NCBI RefSeq assembly: GCF_003597395.2
Contig: NC_133777.1
Coordinates: forward strand, 15,838,886-15,902,885
Length of the DNA stretch: 64,000 nucleotides
Direction of reading: 5' to 3'
DNA from: Chelonoidis abingdonii
Taxonomy: Eukaryota; Chordata; Testudines; Testudinidae
Shown here: in pieces, positions 1 to 11,639 of the stretch
Layout: each line of letters begins with the position of its first letter
Position numbering within the stretch: the stretch's first letter is position 1
Notes under the pieces: generated by a model
Told to the model about the DNA's origin: nothing
The model's database searches: none
The model's input: only the letters and a program-made list of their open reading frames with translations
Position numbers and translations under genes: made by a program

Positions 1-190
1 AACTTTGGGGGCCATGATACGTAAATTTGTCAATGAACACTCCAATAATTGGGACCTAGTGTTGCAGCAGTTGCTTTTTGCCTACAAGGCTGTACCACAT
101 CACAGTTTAGGGTTTTCACCATTTGAACTTGTGTATGGCCACGAGGTTAAGGGGCCATTACAGTTGGTGGTGCTGAAACACCCAAAATAA
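1..190 (+). pseudogene. Ty3/gypsy-type integrase end, fragment
   Basis: An open frame from about base 14 to the TAA at 188-190 reads like the C-terminal part of a Ty3/gypsy retrotransposon integrase. It has a W-D-L-plus-leucine stretch, then FAYKAVPHHS, then GFSPFELVYG, the segment that follows the catalytic core in chromovirus-like integrases. The element must begin left of the window. Nothing of an LTR is recognisable just to the right, so the copy looks truncated. In intact elements the product joins element DNA to the host chromosome. This piece is far too short to act. An endogenous-retrovirus origin is possible but less likely from these motifs. Confidence 0.75.
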
Positions 191-1185
191 ATGAGTTAGA
201 ATGATCGGTTAGATGCCCTCTGTTTATCTTATTATCTGACTGCACTATGGTTTACACGCTTTACATTATTAACGATAATGGAAGCTACACACACAAATGT
301 ACACCATAGGATATTCACATATGTCCTTAGCTGTATGTTACTGCCACTGAGGTAAATGAGAGTTCTGTGTGTGAAAAGGCTGCCAGATCAAACAGGTCAT
401 ATATATGTACATATTTTCTAGACTGTAGTTTGACTTTGCAAGATATTACTGCCCAGATGCAAAAACAATATACAACAGTTCATGCTGTTTGAAAGAAACA
501 TTTTGCCATACATTTTCCTGAAGAGCATTGTAAACGGTATAGGGGAAGGGGAGAGGGAAAAAAAAACCAAAACATCTTATTTAATGTTAGTCACCAGTCA
601 CAATAGCCATTAAAAATCAGGTAGGAAATACACTGTAATTGTAACAGTAATGAAAAGGAAAGTCATGTGCCTACATAAGGATGTTTCTAATGTGGCAGTT
701 TCAAAAAGCTTCACTTTTTGCCTTGACTAAACCCAACAGAAAAGTATAAATGATTCTTGACAATGAATTGAGAGACACAAAGTAAATTCTTGTATGCAAT
801 ATGAAAAATGACTATATAAACACATATCCAAACATTTATATTTTATATTCCTGGAATACTGCAGATGAATTCTTACCGGAATGGAGTCAGTGAAATAATG
901 TATTAGTTCTCTTTGCCCACTTTACTTCCAAAAACACATCAGAGAAAAAACAAACTGATACAGAAGTCAGTGAAATGCAATACAGTCTACAGATACCAGT
1001 GTCCAGAAAATACATTCCTTTGTATTTAAAATTCAACAGCTCTTCAGTGTAATGAGGGACATGAATAATAATATTGGTATATTTTAACATAGCACTCTTC
1101 AAAATATTGCAATCCAATTTTCTGGACACAGAAGACAATTTCCACTAGTGGAATGTTCCTGTAGCTTCCTATTCTAAATAGCATC
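191..1185. other. AT-rich stretch without recognisable gene
   Basis: No frame in this stretch looks coding on either strand. The sequence is AT-rich with short A runs. I see no tRNA, splice-bounded exon or clear repeat boundary. Confidence 0.5.
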
Positions 1186-1193
1186 CAGCAGGT

Positions 1194-1489
1194 CAGGGCC
1201 AGCGCTTCCATTTAGGGGACCTAGGTGGTTGCCTAGGGCACCAGGATTTGGGGGGGCGGCATTTTGCTGCTCTCGGTGGCAATTCGGCGGCAGGGGGTCC
1301 TTCCGCGCTCCGGGTCTTCGGTGGCAATTCTGCGGCAGGTCCTTCAGTTGCTCCGGGACCCACCACTGAAGTGCCCCAAAGACCAGTAGCGCGGAAGGAC
1401 ACCCCCCTCCCCCCGCCGCAGAATTGCCGCCGACCGGAAGTGTGGAAGGACCCCTGCCTAGGGCGCCAAAAACCCTGGCTCCGCTCCTG
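1194..1489. mobile_element. hAT MITE (296 bp) with 8-bp target duplication
   Basis: The element starts CAGGGCCAGCGC and ends with CTGGCTCCGCTCCTG, an imperfect inverted terminus. Direct flanks are CAGCAGGT (1186-1193) and CAGCAGGC (1490-1497), 7 of 8 bases equal, which fits the 8-bp target-site duplication of hAT transposons. The inside is GC-rich and contains repeated GGTCCTTCCGC and GGCAATTC blocks facing each other. There is no transposase, so it is a non-autonomous passenger. Open frames across it on both strands are chance products of GC-rich sequence. Confidence 0.82.
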
Positions 1490-1497
1490 CAGCAGGC

Positions 1498-4400
1498 ACA
1501 GTAGTGTAATGCAGTAAATAACTAAGTAATTACAGCAGATAGCAGATCTACTGCCCTGATCTTTTGCATGGGAATTTCTGAGTCAATTTCACTTGATTAA
1601 ATTAAGATTTTATCACTGTTATGCTTGTTTCTGTCCATTAGTTATCTATATTAGTCACTTTAGAGAGTTTAAATGCTATGAAACAGTTTGAATTTGTTTT
1701 TATAAATACAGGGCAAAGTATTATTGCTTCTTTACAGAAGTTAAAAGTATTATATGCTACTTCAACCCCATACATTCCACACATTTGTACGAAAAGTATG
1801 TGTGAAAAAGGACCAGGGCTGATAACTAATAATTTGTGCACAACAAGTTATAATTTTGCTGCCTATGTGTGGAATTCTAATCCTCCTGCACAAAGACTAG
1901 AGCAGGAATGATTATGCCAGTGCCTGTGTTAAGCCTCTGAATGTGCCTACAGGGAAACATCAGTGTTCCCAGAATCCTGAGATGACTGCAGTCCAAATTG
2001 TATGCTTATGTGGTTAATAATATTACTGTGCTTTCTCTGTAATCAAGACGATTTCTGAATGCAGCAACTATCATAATCTCTCTTTTTTTCAAACTATTTC
2101 TAACATGCCTTTTTACCATCGGATTCTCAGCACCAGAATACAAAATTACTTATTGCACTAATTTTTGACTGTAAAAATGACTTTGCTCTCCGTATCTTTA
2201 GTGCAACCTCTAAAATGTAATGTGTGTATGTGTGTGTGCTTTTTAATTTAATCTGTCCAAGAGAAATTACATAGGGTTATGCACTCTAAATAAAGTTGCA
2301 AAACAGTCTCCATTATAACACCTAGTACATGCTCACTCATAACTTTGTAAAACATTCGCTTGCTGAGCTGAAATTTTCCATATTTGGTCACTGTCCAAAG
2401 CTGAATTTTGTGGAATATTTGAGCAAAATCCAATTTCTGAGCTGTGGGACAATGACAAAAAAATGCAATCTTCTCCCTGTAAACAAATTCTGGCTTCATT
2501 ATATTCAGTGGGCATCTGCTAAGGTCAATTTCTGCAACTCTTGCTCATAATACCTAACGCTTTATTAAGATTACTCATATGAGTAAATGCTCAGCATGAG
2601 TAAAAGTTACACAATCAGTCCTTACTGCCTTTTGTGATGTCATGTGCAGATTGGGAGAACTGCGCAATATCTGGTCTTCTCTGACAGGCCCAGCAGCTGA
2701 GTTGAGAGAGACAACACTTGCTGTTCTAATGCTACTGCTGAGACTACTATTTCACTGCAATATGCAGAGCAGAATCCTCCCTCCAAAAACAAATTGACTA
2801 ATTAAAAAAACAAACAACTACCTTAACTGGGGGCTTGGGGGAAATGTGTGTGTATGTATGTGTGTCTTGGGGAAAATAGATTTTCTGATTTCAGGATCCC
2901 TGCAATTTTGGCTGCAGAGTATGTCTTTTCATATAAAAAAGCAAAAGCAGCAGCAGCTAGATTGTGCCATTAATTGATGCAACCCCCCTACAGCCTCTGG
3001 CAATCTCATTTCCTGCAGAGCATAACCTTTCATTAAAGCAGAAAAATTTCCAGCACCTTTTGTTTGTGAAGAAAACCTTCTGAAGTCCCCCTCACACTAT
3101 GCTGCATCTGTGATTTTGTAACTATGTAGAGACCCAGACACCTTAATCACTTATTAGTCAGGCCCTCTGCCATTATAACCATTGTTTGCATAGCCACAGC
3201 ACAGCTCTTACTCTGCTGCAGAAGCATAGCTGTACATGTGCCTTCTGGGAAAACATGAAGAACAATCCCATAGTGCTGGGGAATGAGAGACTAGAGGACA
3301 TACAGAGAGCAGCACCAGCAGCTTGTTTAGCAATGCACTCTGGGATGTCCTACTGGAGAACGCTCAGAGGAAGGAGGTCTTGTCAAATTGATTATACAGG
3401 CGCAGTTATAGGAAAAATATCCTGTCCTCACTGCAATACAAATACTATGCTATGGTTACATTATGCCAGCCTAGACCATTAGCAAGGATGAAACAATTAA
3501 TAACTGAACGTTGGACACAGCCATGTTTAGAGACAACCATGCTAGTAAATGGTTACAAATTCCTTTAAATATAATCTGTGGCTGTAACCTGAATGTGAAC
3601 CAATGCAGGATATATTCCTGAGACTGCAGACAATCTGAAATAATAGCTCTGAGAGGTATGAACTAGGCCAGTGTTTCCTCAATCTTTTCTGCTTAATCAA
3701 GCAGTTTCCTCAATCTTTTCTGCTTAACTGCTTATTCAAAATAAACTGTTGTGATCTCTTTACAGTTATTATAAAAGTAATAGTAGAAATGTATGCTACA
3801 ACTACTATATTTAATCTCACAAACATTGACTGTTTTGGCCTCCCCAAAGTAAAGGTGAACATTTATATTTTTTGTTTTAGAATTGTAATAACATTGCCAG
3901 TGCCTCACAACTCCCATAATAGTCTTTCATGACTCAAGGAAGGGGTGGGGAATTTGTAACCCTCAGTTGGTAAACACAGTCCTGATATGACCAGTTTCTC
4001 TCCAACACTCTCCAGAATAGAGTGGCAGCTTAGCCTGCCTTCTGCACAAAGAGGAGAACATCTCTTTACGGATGGATACATGGATCTAGGGGGACAATCC
4101 AACCTAATCGTAGCAGTAAAATACAAAATTCACCCTTCCTTCTACCCCATTCTCCTTAATGAGGTGTGACTTTTGAATAATAATTAGGGCACTTTATATT
4201 CTAATTTTACTAAGCATTGATATTTTATTTTTAAAGGATATCACTCAATTTTTTTAGTGAAAGTCTGAATTAAAATGTTCAAAAGTAAAAAATGCAAAAA
4301 TTAAGTAGCTTTAACTTAGCCCTGTTGCACACATATGCAGTATTTTTTATTCTTGGTTTTCAGTTTAAATATCTTAAATGTTATCAGAAAATTTTTTCTA

Positions 4401-5796
4401 CTACAGCATAGGAGCTTTGCATTTAATTTATTTGATTCTTTCTTGAGAACATTCAAAATTAATTTATAATGGCAAGCCTAGCAAATTAATGTCCTGAAAG
4501 TCTAACATATTACTCCTTGATCTAATATGTTTAGCAACGCAAGCACAACTTGCTATTTTCCAGTGACTGTGAAAGCCGTAGAAATCCAGTGTTATGAGTG
4601 AAATTAGGTTTTGTTGAGAAACTGGTTTCTATGAAGGCAGCATTTTTTCCTCATTAAAAACGAAAACATCTTACAGTCAGTATCAAACTTGCAAAGCAAT
4701 TTGAAATGACATCATTTTAAAATTCCAGGCACAAAATTGCCATCAAATTCTTTAGTTTCCTAAACATCCTGTCCTTAAGGATGCGTCCATCAATTTTTCT
4801 AAGTTAAACACACTGGTCCATAAATCTCACTTGATTCATAGGGTAAGCATAATGAACATGTATATAACTTCACTTGGTATTCATTTTTCTCTCTTTTGCT
4901 TTCTTTCACACCACATGCATTTAATGTAGTGGAATTCAGACACTGAGAATACCGACAGATGGTACAGTGATACAGAGAGCTGGTATAATCTATATCCATT
5001 TAGTGTTCTAAAACTATGGCATTTAGTTACAGAGTTAATTGTTTACACACACACACCCCCAACAAAAAATAATAGCTGTATCAATTCCTACTGGCATCAC
5101 AGCAATCACAAAGGTACAATTGCCTAAGTTATGTCCCATGATAAGGAAACTGAAACTTCCATCCACAAACCAAATTCAGTTCTGGTTTTATTTGGCAAAA
5201 CTCTTACTGAAGTCAATGGGAGATGCATCTGCTTACAGGGTGTCTAAATTGGCTCCCCAGGAGAAAACAATAACTGTAGAGGTGCCATGAAATGTCAGAT
5301 CTTGTTCTGTATAAAATACAGTAGTTAATTAAACCAATTAAAATGGCAGCAATCTTAATGGTTGTTCCAAGGCTTCAGCTGGAACTTCCTGATTCCACAT
5401 TTTAAAAACAAACAAACAAAACCCAGTCAAAACCACCAGTTTGCACCCAAATTCAGGGGTGATACTGTGAAACTGTGAATTTGCCATGATGTTGATGTTA
5501 AGAGATCAGCTCTAGAACATGCAAAAGGTAGTGAACTTTAGCAAATCTTTCTATGAGCCTTGTACGAGTTTCAAATGTGTAAAGAGGTATGGCAGCTGAT
5601 GAATTTTACCTGGTCATGAGTTTAGTTGTGCATTTGCCCAGCTGTAGCTCGGATACATATACAATAGTGTGTCTTATATGACTTCAGATGTGGCATAATT
5701 CTCCAGAGAAAAGCCAAAAGGATAAACACTACACAGAAATGAAAGGTAGACATTTACATCTGAGGAGGAGTAAAGGGTAACAAGTGTTATAACTAG
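1498..5796. other. Long stretch without recognisable gene
   Basis: Both strands were read without finding an exon-like frame, RNA gene or bounded mobile element. Short TG-rich microsatellite tracts lie near 2221-2240 and 2846-2866. The stretch around 3186-3480 and 3940-4170 is less AT-rich than its surroundings and could be an old repeat or conserved non-coding sequence, but nothing identifies it. Confidence 0.5.
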
Positions 5797-6020
5797 AAAA
5801 GGAGTACTTGTGGCACCTTTGAGACTAACAAATTTATTTCAGCATAAGCTTTCGTGGGCTACAGCTCACTTCTTCAGATGCGTAGAATGGAATACACAGA
5901 CAAGAAGTGAGCTGTATCCCACAAAAGCTTATGCTGAAATAAATTTGTTAGTTTCTAAGGTGCTACAAGTACTCCTATTCTTTTTGCGGATACAGACTAA
6001 CATGGCTGCTACTCTGAAAC
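5797..6020. repeat. Inverted pair of an interspersed repeat with hammerhead-like core
   Basis: Two facing copies of one unit form a long imperfect palindrome. The left half carries, on the minus strand, CTGAAGA, then a hairpin (GTGAGC-TGTA-GCCCAC), then GAAAGCTTATGC, the order seen in hammerhead ribozyme cores. The right half repeats the unit on the plus strand but has lost the CTGANGA box. The right end shows the tail seen in other copies of this family (ACTAACATGGCTGCTACTC). The family is widespread in turtle sequence as I remember it. Assignment to Penelope-like elements is an inference. Confidence 0.7.
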
Positions 6021-6414
6021 GTGTTGTAACTATACATTATATATAAAGCATGTGTAAAAAAAAAAAAAAGTGTATCTCAAACGAGTGGCCATCAGAATAT
6101 GCAGCTGAAACACTGAAAATACAAGTTTTAAGTACATACATACATATTTTTCAAAGGCTTCTATTTTGTTGAGAGGGACCAAGATGGATTTGAAAGCTAT
6201 GAGGGGGAAGAGAAAAAGAGCAGCATTTCTGATCTTCCAGCATACAATATTTTGCTTCAGTTATTCCTGCAGCCATTGTGCCAAAAAATTACAAATTCTG
6301 CAAATTTTATTTATCATAATAAGACTACATAATTATGCCAGTTTCAATTTGGTAATTTATTTCAGAATAAATGTCAGTAAATATGTCTACAACAATGCAG
6401 ACACACACAAAAAT

Positions 6415-6510
6415 TCCCTGCATCTGATGAAGTGGGTTGTAGGCCAGGAAATCTTATGCTCAAATAAATGTGTTCATCTCTAAGGTGCCACAAGTACTCC
6501 TGTTCTTATT
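6415..6510 (+). repeat. Fragment of the same hammerhead-like repeat
   Basis: On the plus strand CTGATGA (6424-6430) is followed by a weakened stem and GAAATCTTATGCTC (from 6448), then the family tail CTAAGGTGCCACAAGTACTCC. Compared with the other copies the small third stem is damaged (ATC facing GCT), so this copy is a decayed fragment. Confidence 0.65.
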
Positions 6511-6879
6511 TCCCTTATAAACAATTATTTTTTTGTTGGTTTATAGCCTGTCTGATTAATCACTGTTGGCTGAGAATTATCTAAGGGGAAACACCTTTTT
6601 ACTGTATATTAAACAAAATTATTTTTGAGTTAAAAGAAGCAAATGGTAAAAGTGAGAACACGTCAGATTTTTTTTGGTTCTGGTAAGAAGCCAAGTTGTT
6701 AATTTGGAACAAAATGCAGCATCTGCTTAGCTCATGAGGTGGGCTATAGAGAAATAGAAAAAGCAACAGTAGCAGAAAGATAACTCTGGGGTGGCTGCAG
6801 TAGCCATAATTATCAACAACGAAGAAAAGGATCGTAGTCTGCAGTCATCGTCATCCTTATTTCGGGGAGAGCATCTTTG

Positions 6880-7770
6880 CCCTAAACCGAATTAAACATC
6901 CTTTGCCCGGGGTGGCGTGGACTGGCTGCTTAACTTGCTTTGACATCTTAAAAAAGGCCCCCGGGGACTTCAACCAGGATGGACCCTTTAATTCAACCCG
7001 CAGCAGTAGGGCAGGGGGCGGCTACAGGTGCCGGCGTATCTCTGGGTTTTGCCGGAGCTGGGTCCCCAGGGCCCAGAAAGGCGCTGGGTGCTGCGCCAGA
7101 TAAGAACGGGGCTGACACGTTGCAGAGCCTGGGAACCGCACCGGGGCAAGGACACGTGCGCGCCATGGGCTACGCAGCAGGATGACGATGGTTACAGCCA
7201 GGTGCAGCAGGCAGGGAAGCGACGCCGCAGCAGCGCCACCTGCTGCCCCTGCGGCTTAATGCTGCACTGAGAAGCGACGCCGCAGCAGCGCCACCTGCTG
7301 CCCCTGCGGCTTAATGCTGCACTGAGAAGCGACGCCGCAGCAGCGCCACCTGCTGCCCCTGCGGCTTAATGCTGCACTGAGAAGCGACGCCGCAGCAGCG
7401 CCACCTGCTGCCCCTGCGGGTTAATGCTGCACTGAGAAGCGACGCCGCAGCAGCGCCACCTGCTGCCCCTGCGGGTTAATGCTGCGCTGCCGCGCTCGGC
7501 GCCCTGAAGACGCCATGCGCTCGGCGAGCCGGTGCGGCAGCTGCTGTGCTGTCCCGGTGGCCCAGAGAGGCCCTAGGGGCTGTTCCGTGCTGTGCAGTGC
7601 ACGCTCCCGCGGGGTGTGAGCCCTTCCCCGCCCTCCTAACCAGCCAGCCTGCTCCCTGGGAGCTCCCCGTCGCTGTACATACCTGCTGCACTTGGTCCCT
7701 CCGGCTCCTCTCTGGGGGAGCAGACAAACACCGCCGAACGCCTGGCTAAGCAGCCGGTGCCTGAACTCAG
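6880..7770. other. CpG-rich GC-rich block
   Basis: This block is clearly richer in G, C and CpG than its AT-rich surroundings and ends just before the tRNA gene. It includes the 55-bp minisatellite. Several overlapping frames are open in it on both strands, as expected of GC-rich DNA, and none has a recognisable domain. It could be a CpG island of an unseen promoter, a GC-rich repeat, or simply the expanded minisatellite with its flanks. Confidence 0.55.
7216..7485. repeat. 55-bp minisatellite, five tandem copies
   Basis: Unit starts are at 7216, 7271, 7326, 7381 and 7436, each beginning GAAGCGACGCCGCAGCAG. The unit is 55 bp and the last one stops after TTAATGCTGC. Copies are almost identical, the main change being CGGCTTAAT to CGGGTTAAT in the last two, so the array is young. 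Units abut directly with no spacers. Confidence 0.95.
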
Positions 7771-7864
7771 TGGCAAAAATAAAGGAGGTTAGCTAGAAAA
7801 AAAACCCACCGAGTCAGGGGTTTTCCTCTCTATATAGCCCTCAAGGTCACCGTAGCAATCAGGT

Positions 7865-7946
7865 GGTAGCGTGGCCGAGTGGTCTAAGGCGCTGGATTTA
7901 GGCTCCAGTCATTTCGATGGCGTGGGTTCGAATCCCACCGCTGCCA
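7865..7946 (+). tRNA. tRNA-Leu (anticodon UAG)
   Basis: The 82-base gene folds as a leucine tRNA. The acceptor arm is GGTAGCG with CGCTGCC and discriminator A. The A box is TGGCCGAGTGG, and the anticodon stem CTGGA/TCCAG carries loop TTTAGGC with anticodon TAG at 7899-7901. The variable arm is long, as in class II tRNAs, and the B box is GGTTCGAATCC. There is no intron. A TTTT terminator follows at 7954. The variable-arm stem reads CAT/ATG, still paired, so the gene looks functional rather than a pseudogene. It decodes CUN leucine codons and would be made by RNA polymerase III from its internal boxes. Confidence 0.96.
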
Positions 7947-7953
7947 AGAAAAC

Positions 7954-7957
7954 TTTT
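7954..7957 (+). terminator. RNA polymerase III terminator of tRNA-Leu
   Basis: A run of four T follows the tRNA 3' end by seven bases, the usual pol III stop signal. Confidence 0.8.
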
Positions 7958-8398
7958 GTTTGCAGGTTTGGCCAGTTAGTTTCCTTTCAGTATTTTAAAT
8001 TTGTTTCTAATGAAAGAATGCTAGTTTAGTCTGATGGGGCATCATGCATAGTGATGTGCCCGAGGGCTATTTAGAAGAAAGGGAGTATAATCTCTCTGCT
8101 ATTCTGTCTGGTGTGTATTTCTTAGTTTGTGAATTTGTCTCTTTCCCCATGGAAACCTCTTCCCCTTCAATGCATATGTGGTTCTGATGGAGAATTTTCT
8201 GCAGCTCACCAAAATTATCTGGACCTTATTGGGAGCATGATTTCTCATGAGTGTTCAGCCAGTGATCATGCAAGCGGTCAGGTGGACAGAGTCCTGGCTC
8301 TTATGCAGAGATTTGCCCTGCTTCTGGGACAGATAAGCTGAAACTAGTGAAAGAGGTATTGATGCACGAACCAAGGGTGAAGGTCTATGAACCAACAC
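7958..8398. other. Spacer between tRNA and Harbinger element
   Basis: No gene or bounded repeat is recognisable here. One short plus-strand frame (8129-8341) has no known motif. Confidence 0.45.
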
Positions 8399-8900
8399 TG
8401 AGGCCAGGTCTACACTGCGACTTTAAATCGGTTTAATGGCCGATATACCGATTTAACGCTGTATCCGTTCACACGACGTCGTCATTAATATCGAGTTAAC
8501 AGCAGACGTCCTTTCGCAATTTTTCTCCTGGATTGCCCTGCAGAAACAATAGCACGGCAGCACTAGAGACCGTCGGCTTTTTGTTTTTCCCATCACATTT
8601 GTGTACTAGATGCCGTGGAGACAGAGGCGAACTCGAGCGCTACACACCAGATTCAATTGCTTTTGCAATGATAGCAGAGATGGTTACCAGTTGTTCTGTA
8701 CTGTCTACTGCCAGAGAAACACATGGGACATGACATGACGGTTCTCTCTCCTTCTCTAAACTGTCTACTGCTTCATGAGTGCCCCTGGCTAAAATCAGCC
8801 GGGGCGCAACGCAAACACAAACTTGGGATGATCACTGGCTACTGAGTCAATCCCTCCCTTATGCTGTCTAAAAATAGAGTTAGTCCTGACTACAGGTCAA

Positions 8901-9013
8901 AGCAGCAGAGAATCTATGGCACCTTATAGACTAACATATGTCTGTTAGTCTATAAAGTGCCACAGGATTTCTCTGCTGCTTACAGATCCAGACTAACATG
9001 GCTACTCCTCTGA
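8901..9013. repeat. Inverted-repeat insertion inside the Harbinger element
   Basis: The arms AGCAGCAGAGAATC...TATAGACTAACA and TGTTAGTCTATA...TTTCTCTGCTGCT face each other with almost no spacer. They are followed by the family tail ACAGATCCAGACTAACATGG. It belongs to the same repeat family as 60431-60590 but lacks the hammerhead-like centre. Confidence 0.7.
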
Positions 9014-9501
9014 AGGAACAGTCAAGTGTATTAGAAGAGTACAGCTACTCCCTGGCTTGTATAACAGGGTTCCCTGGCAGACCGAACACAACCATTGCTT
9101 CACTCTCTCCCAACCCCTGCAGCTACTGTGGCAGGGCCACACCCATTTGTCATGCAGTCATGAGGAATACAAGAATAGAAACATAGACTTATCGTGACAT
9201 AAACCGGGGGGGGGGGTACTTGGAGCAGGCAGTCGTGGCTAGACAGTCCAGGTAGGACAATACTCAATTCTTTAGAACCAGAAAAGGAAGCGATTGAATC
9301 GCCCAAGTGAGCACTCCCAATTTGGGTTCAGAACCATTGCACAGGGGCACTCATGATAGCATCGGACACTAAACGTGTGGCACTGGCCAGGTAACAGAAA
9401 AGCCTGAATCCCCCTACAACTTTGAATTCCATTTCCTGATTGTCCCGGTGAGGGTCAGCACACACACAGGTACCACACAGAGTCACTTTGCACTCGTCAC
9501 A

Positions 9502-11020
9502 ATGCAGTTCTCTGATAATCGAAGAAGAGCGCCAGCTTGGACCACACAGGAGGTTGGATCTGATCGCTATCTGGGTGAAGGACTCAGTGCTCACAGCACT
9601 GCGTTCCAAAAGACGAAATGAAAAAGTTTTGAAAGAATTTTCAAAAGTCTATGCTGATAAGGGCACAGCAGGACTCACTTCAGGCCGAGTGAAAGTGAAG
9701 GAACTTAGACAGGGTTACCAGAAAGCCAGAGACGCAACGGAAGTCAGGCTCTGAGCGAAAACATGCCGTTCTGCTTGAACGACATGCAATTTTGGGTTCA
9801 GCGTACCAGTGCCCCACCCCTGTCCGGGTTCAGACTTTGGGATTGAATATCAAGTGTTTCTGGGATAGCCGAGGGGGAAGATGAGAACGAATTGAGGATG
9901 AAGCATGAGCGTGGTGATAGCACAGCAGTCCGTAAACCCCAACAGCAAGATCTTTTTGAGCAAAGAATTACATCCTGCACTCCCAAGCGAGAAGCCCAGA
10001 CAGTGAAGCCATGGAAGCGACCTCCGGTAAGTGTCCCTTCATTTGTACCAAACACGGATTAAACAAGACGGTTTTTTAGATCGCATTGACACCAGGGCTT
10101 TTGCTGCAGTCGCAGCATTACTGTTAAAGGGAAATTTTGTTAACATGTCTGGGGATGAGCGAAAATCCTCCAATTATCTCCATGAATCGATCGTGGAGGA
10201 ACTCCAAAACCTTATGCTATATGAGAAACATTTCTGGCCAAGACAGCCTTCTCCGGTCCCCATAGTAGGTAACTTTTCAATGCCATGCATTTTGCAGACA
10301 TTTGGTACTGCAGGCATTGAAGGCATGCACTGAGGCATTGCATAACAATATGTCTCTCCTGCGGTGCTATTGTCACGGAGGAGATATCATCCACTGTTAC
10401 CTTGTAAACATGCAGGAATGTAAATAGGGGTAGACATGGCGATTTTGCTACTGGCCAGAGCGGGGGGATGGGAGGAGGGATAGCGACGAGTTTTCAGCGT
10501 CTGGCAAGCAGGATTCTTCTGCTACAGCAACGCGCTGCGGGGGGTGATTAGGGTGATCACTAGCAGCGATCGTATACGAGAGAGCCATGCGCTGTTGGTG
10601 GATGTGAAAGAGGGGGTTTGGCTTTGCAGGGCTCTTAAAGGAGCAAAGCATCATATAGATCACTGTGTATATGAACGGCGGAGAAGTCAAAATTTTAAAG
10701 CCTCACTTACCATCGTCGCGTGGACTACGGTTGGCCGTACCTGCGTCTGTGTGTGTGCCACACCAGTCACACAGACACGAATATTTAAACGATACAAAAG
10801 CGACCTTGTATAGATCACATGTGCTCTGTAGGTGGATAGTGTCCTATGTGAAAGAGTACTGTCATTGCTCTGTAAAAGGTATCTTTCCACTACTTATCAC
10901 CCTGGTTTGCCTTCCCTTGCAGCTGCACATTTCTCTGAGTCCCTATCCATCACGAGGAGGTGCTGTGATACGGCGGAGGAAGAAGACGCGAGATGAAATG
11001 TTCACAGAAATTATTGAGTA
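9502..11020 (+). pseudogene. Harbinger-encoded Myb/SANT-like DNA-binding protein, relic
   Basis: After an ATG at 9502 the frame reads a trihelix/Myb-SANT start (RRRAPAWTTQEV). After a one-base shift near 9550 it goes on as DLIAIWVKDSVL, later VKVKELRQGYQKARDAT. A late piece near 10980-11015 reads RRKKTRDEMF, the conserved C-terminal block of such proteins. In Harbinger elements this second protein binds the transposase and helps it enter the nucleus and find the termini. Shifts and stops split the frame several times, so no full product is possible. The short frame 9488-9754 is the readable core. The assignment to this family is by motif memory. Confidence 0.72.
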
Positions 11021-11639
11021 ACACGCAATGAGAGGGATTAAACAGAATGATGGAAGGATGTGGTAGCAAAGTACAGGAAAGATGCCAGTGAACGATCTGA
11101 GAGGGCTAGCAGGAAGACCACCGTTGGAGAGAAGCAACGCTGGATCTGCTTGCGTTCTAACTGAAATCCTCCAACGCATGGTGGAGCTCAGGAGAGCAGC
11201 ACAGTAGCAAGAGTGCCGCTGCAGCCCCTGTATAACCTCCCTGCAGCCCACGTCCATATTCCCTCACCCAGACTGTAAGAACGCATGGTGGAAGGCTTTC
11301 TGCACCCCTACCTCCTCCACACCCCTGCAGAGTTCAAGGAAAAGGCTGTAATTACGCTACAATGTGCTTAGTAGCCTTTCCTTCCCCCTCCTTCCAAAGC
11401 ACAGCATCAGGGACACTTCCTAATTCTCTGCTTTTTTCTATAGTTCCTTTGTAATACAAACATCGAAAGGGGAGGGGTGGGTTGCTTACAGGAATCTAGT
11501 AAGGAAAAACTCATGATTTTAACAGATTGCATAATTACTTTTAATGAATAATAAATGATTTTTAAATGATACAGAATTTATTTCCTCGCAACCTGTAATA
11601 AAAGGGGAGGGTGGGTTGCTTACACGAATAAGTCCATCA

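Noticed and set aside
7216..7485. Possible CRISPR-like array
   Set aside because: Units of 55 bp abut directly with no unique spacers, in a vertebrate genome. It is a minisatellite.
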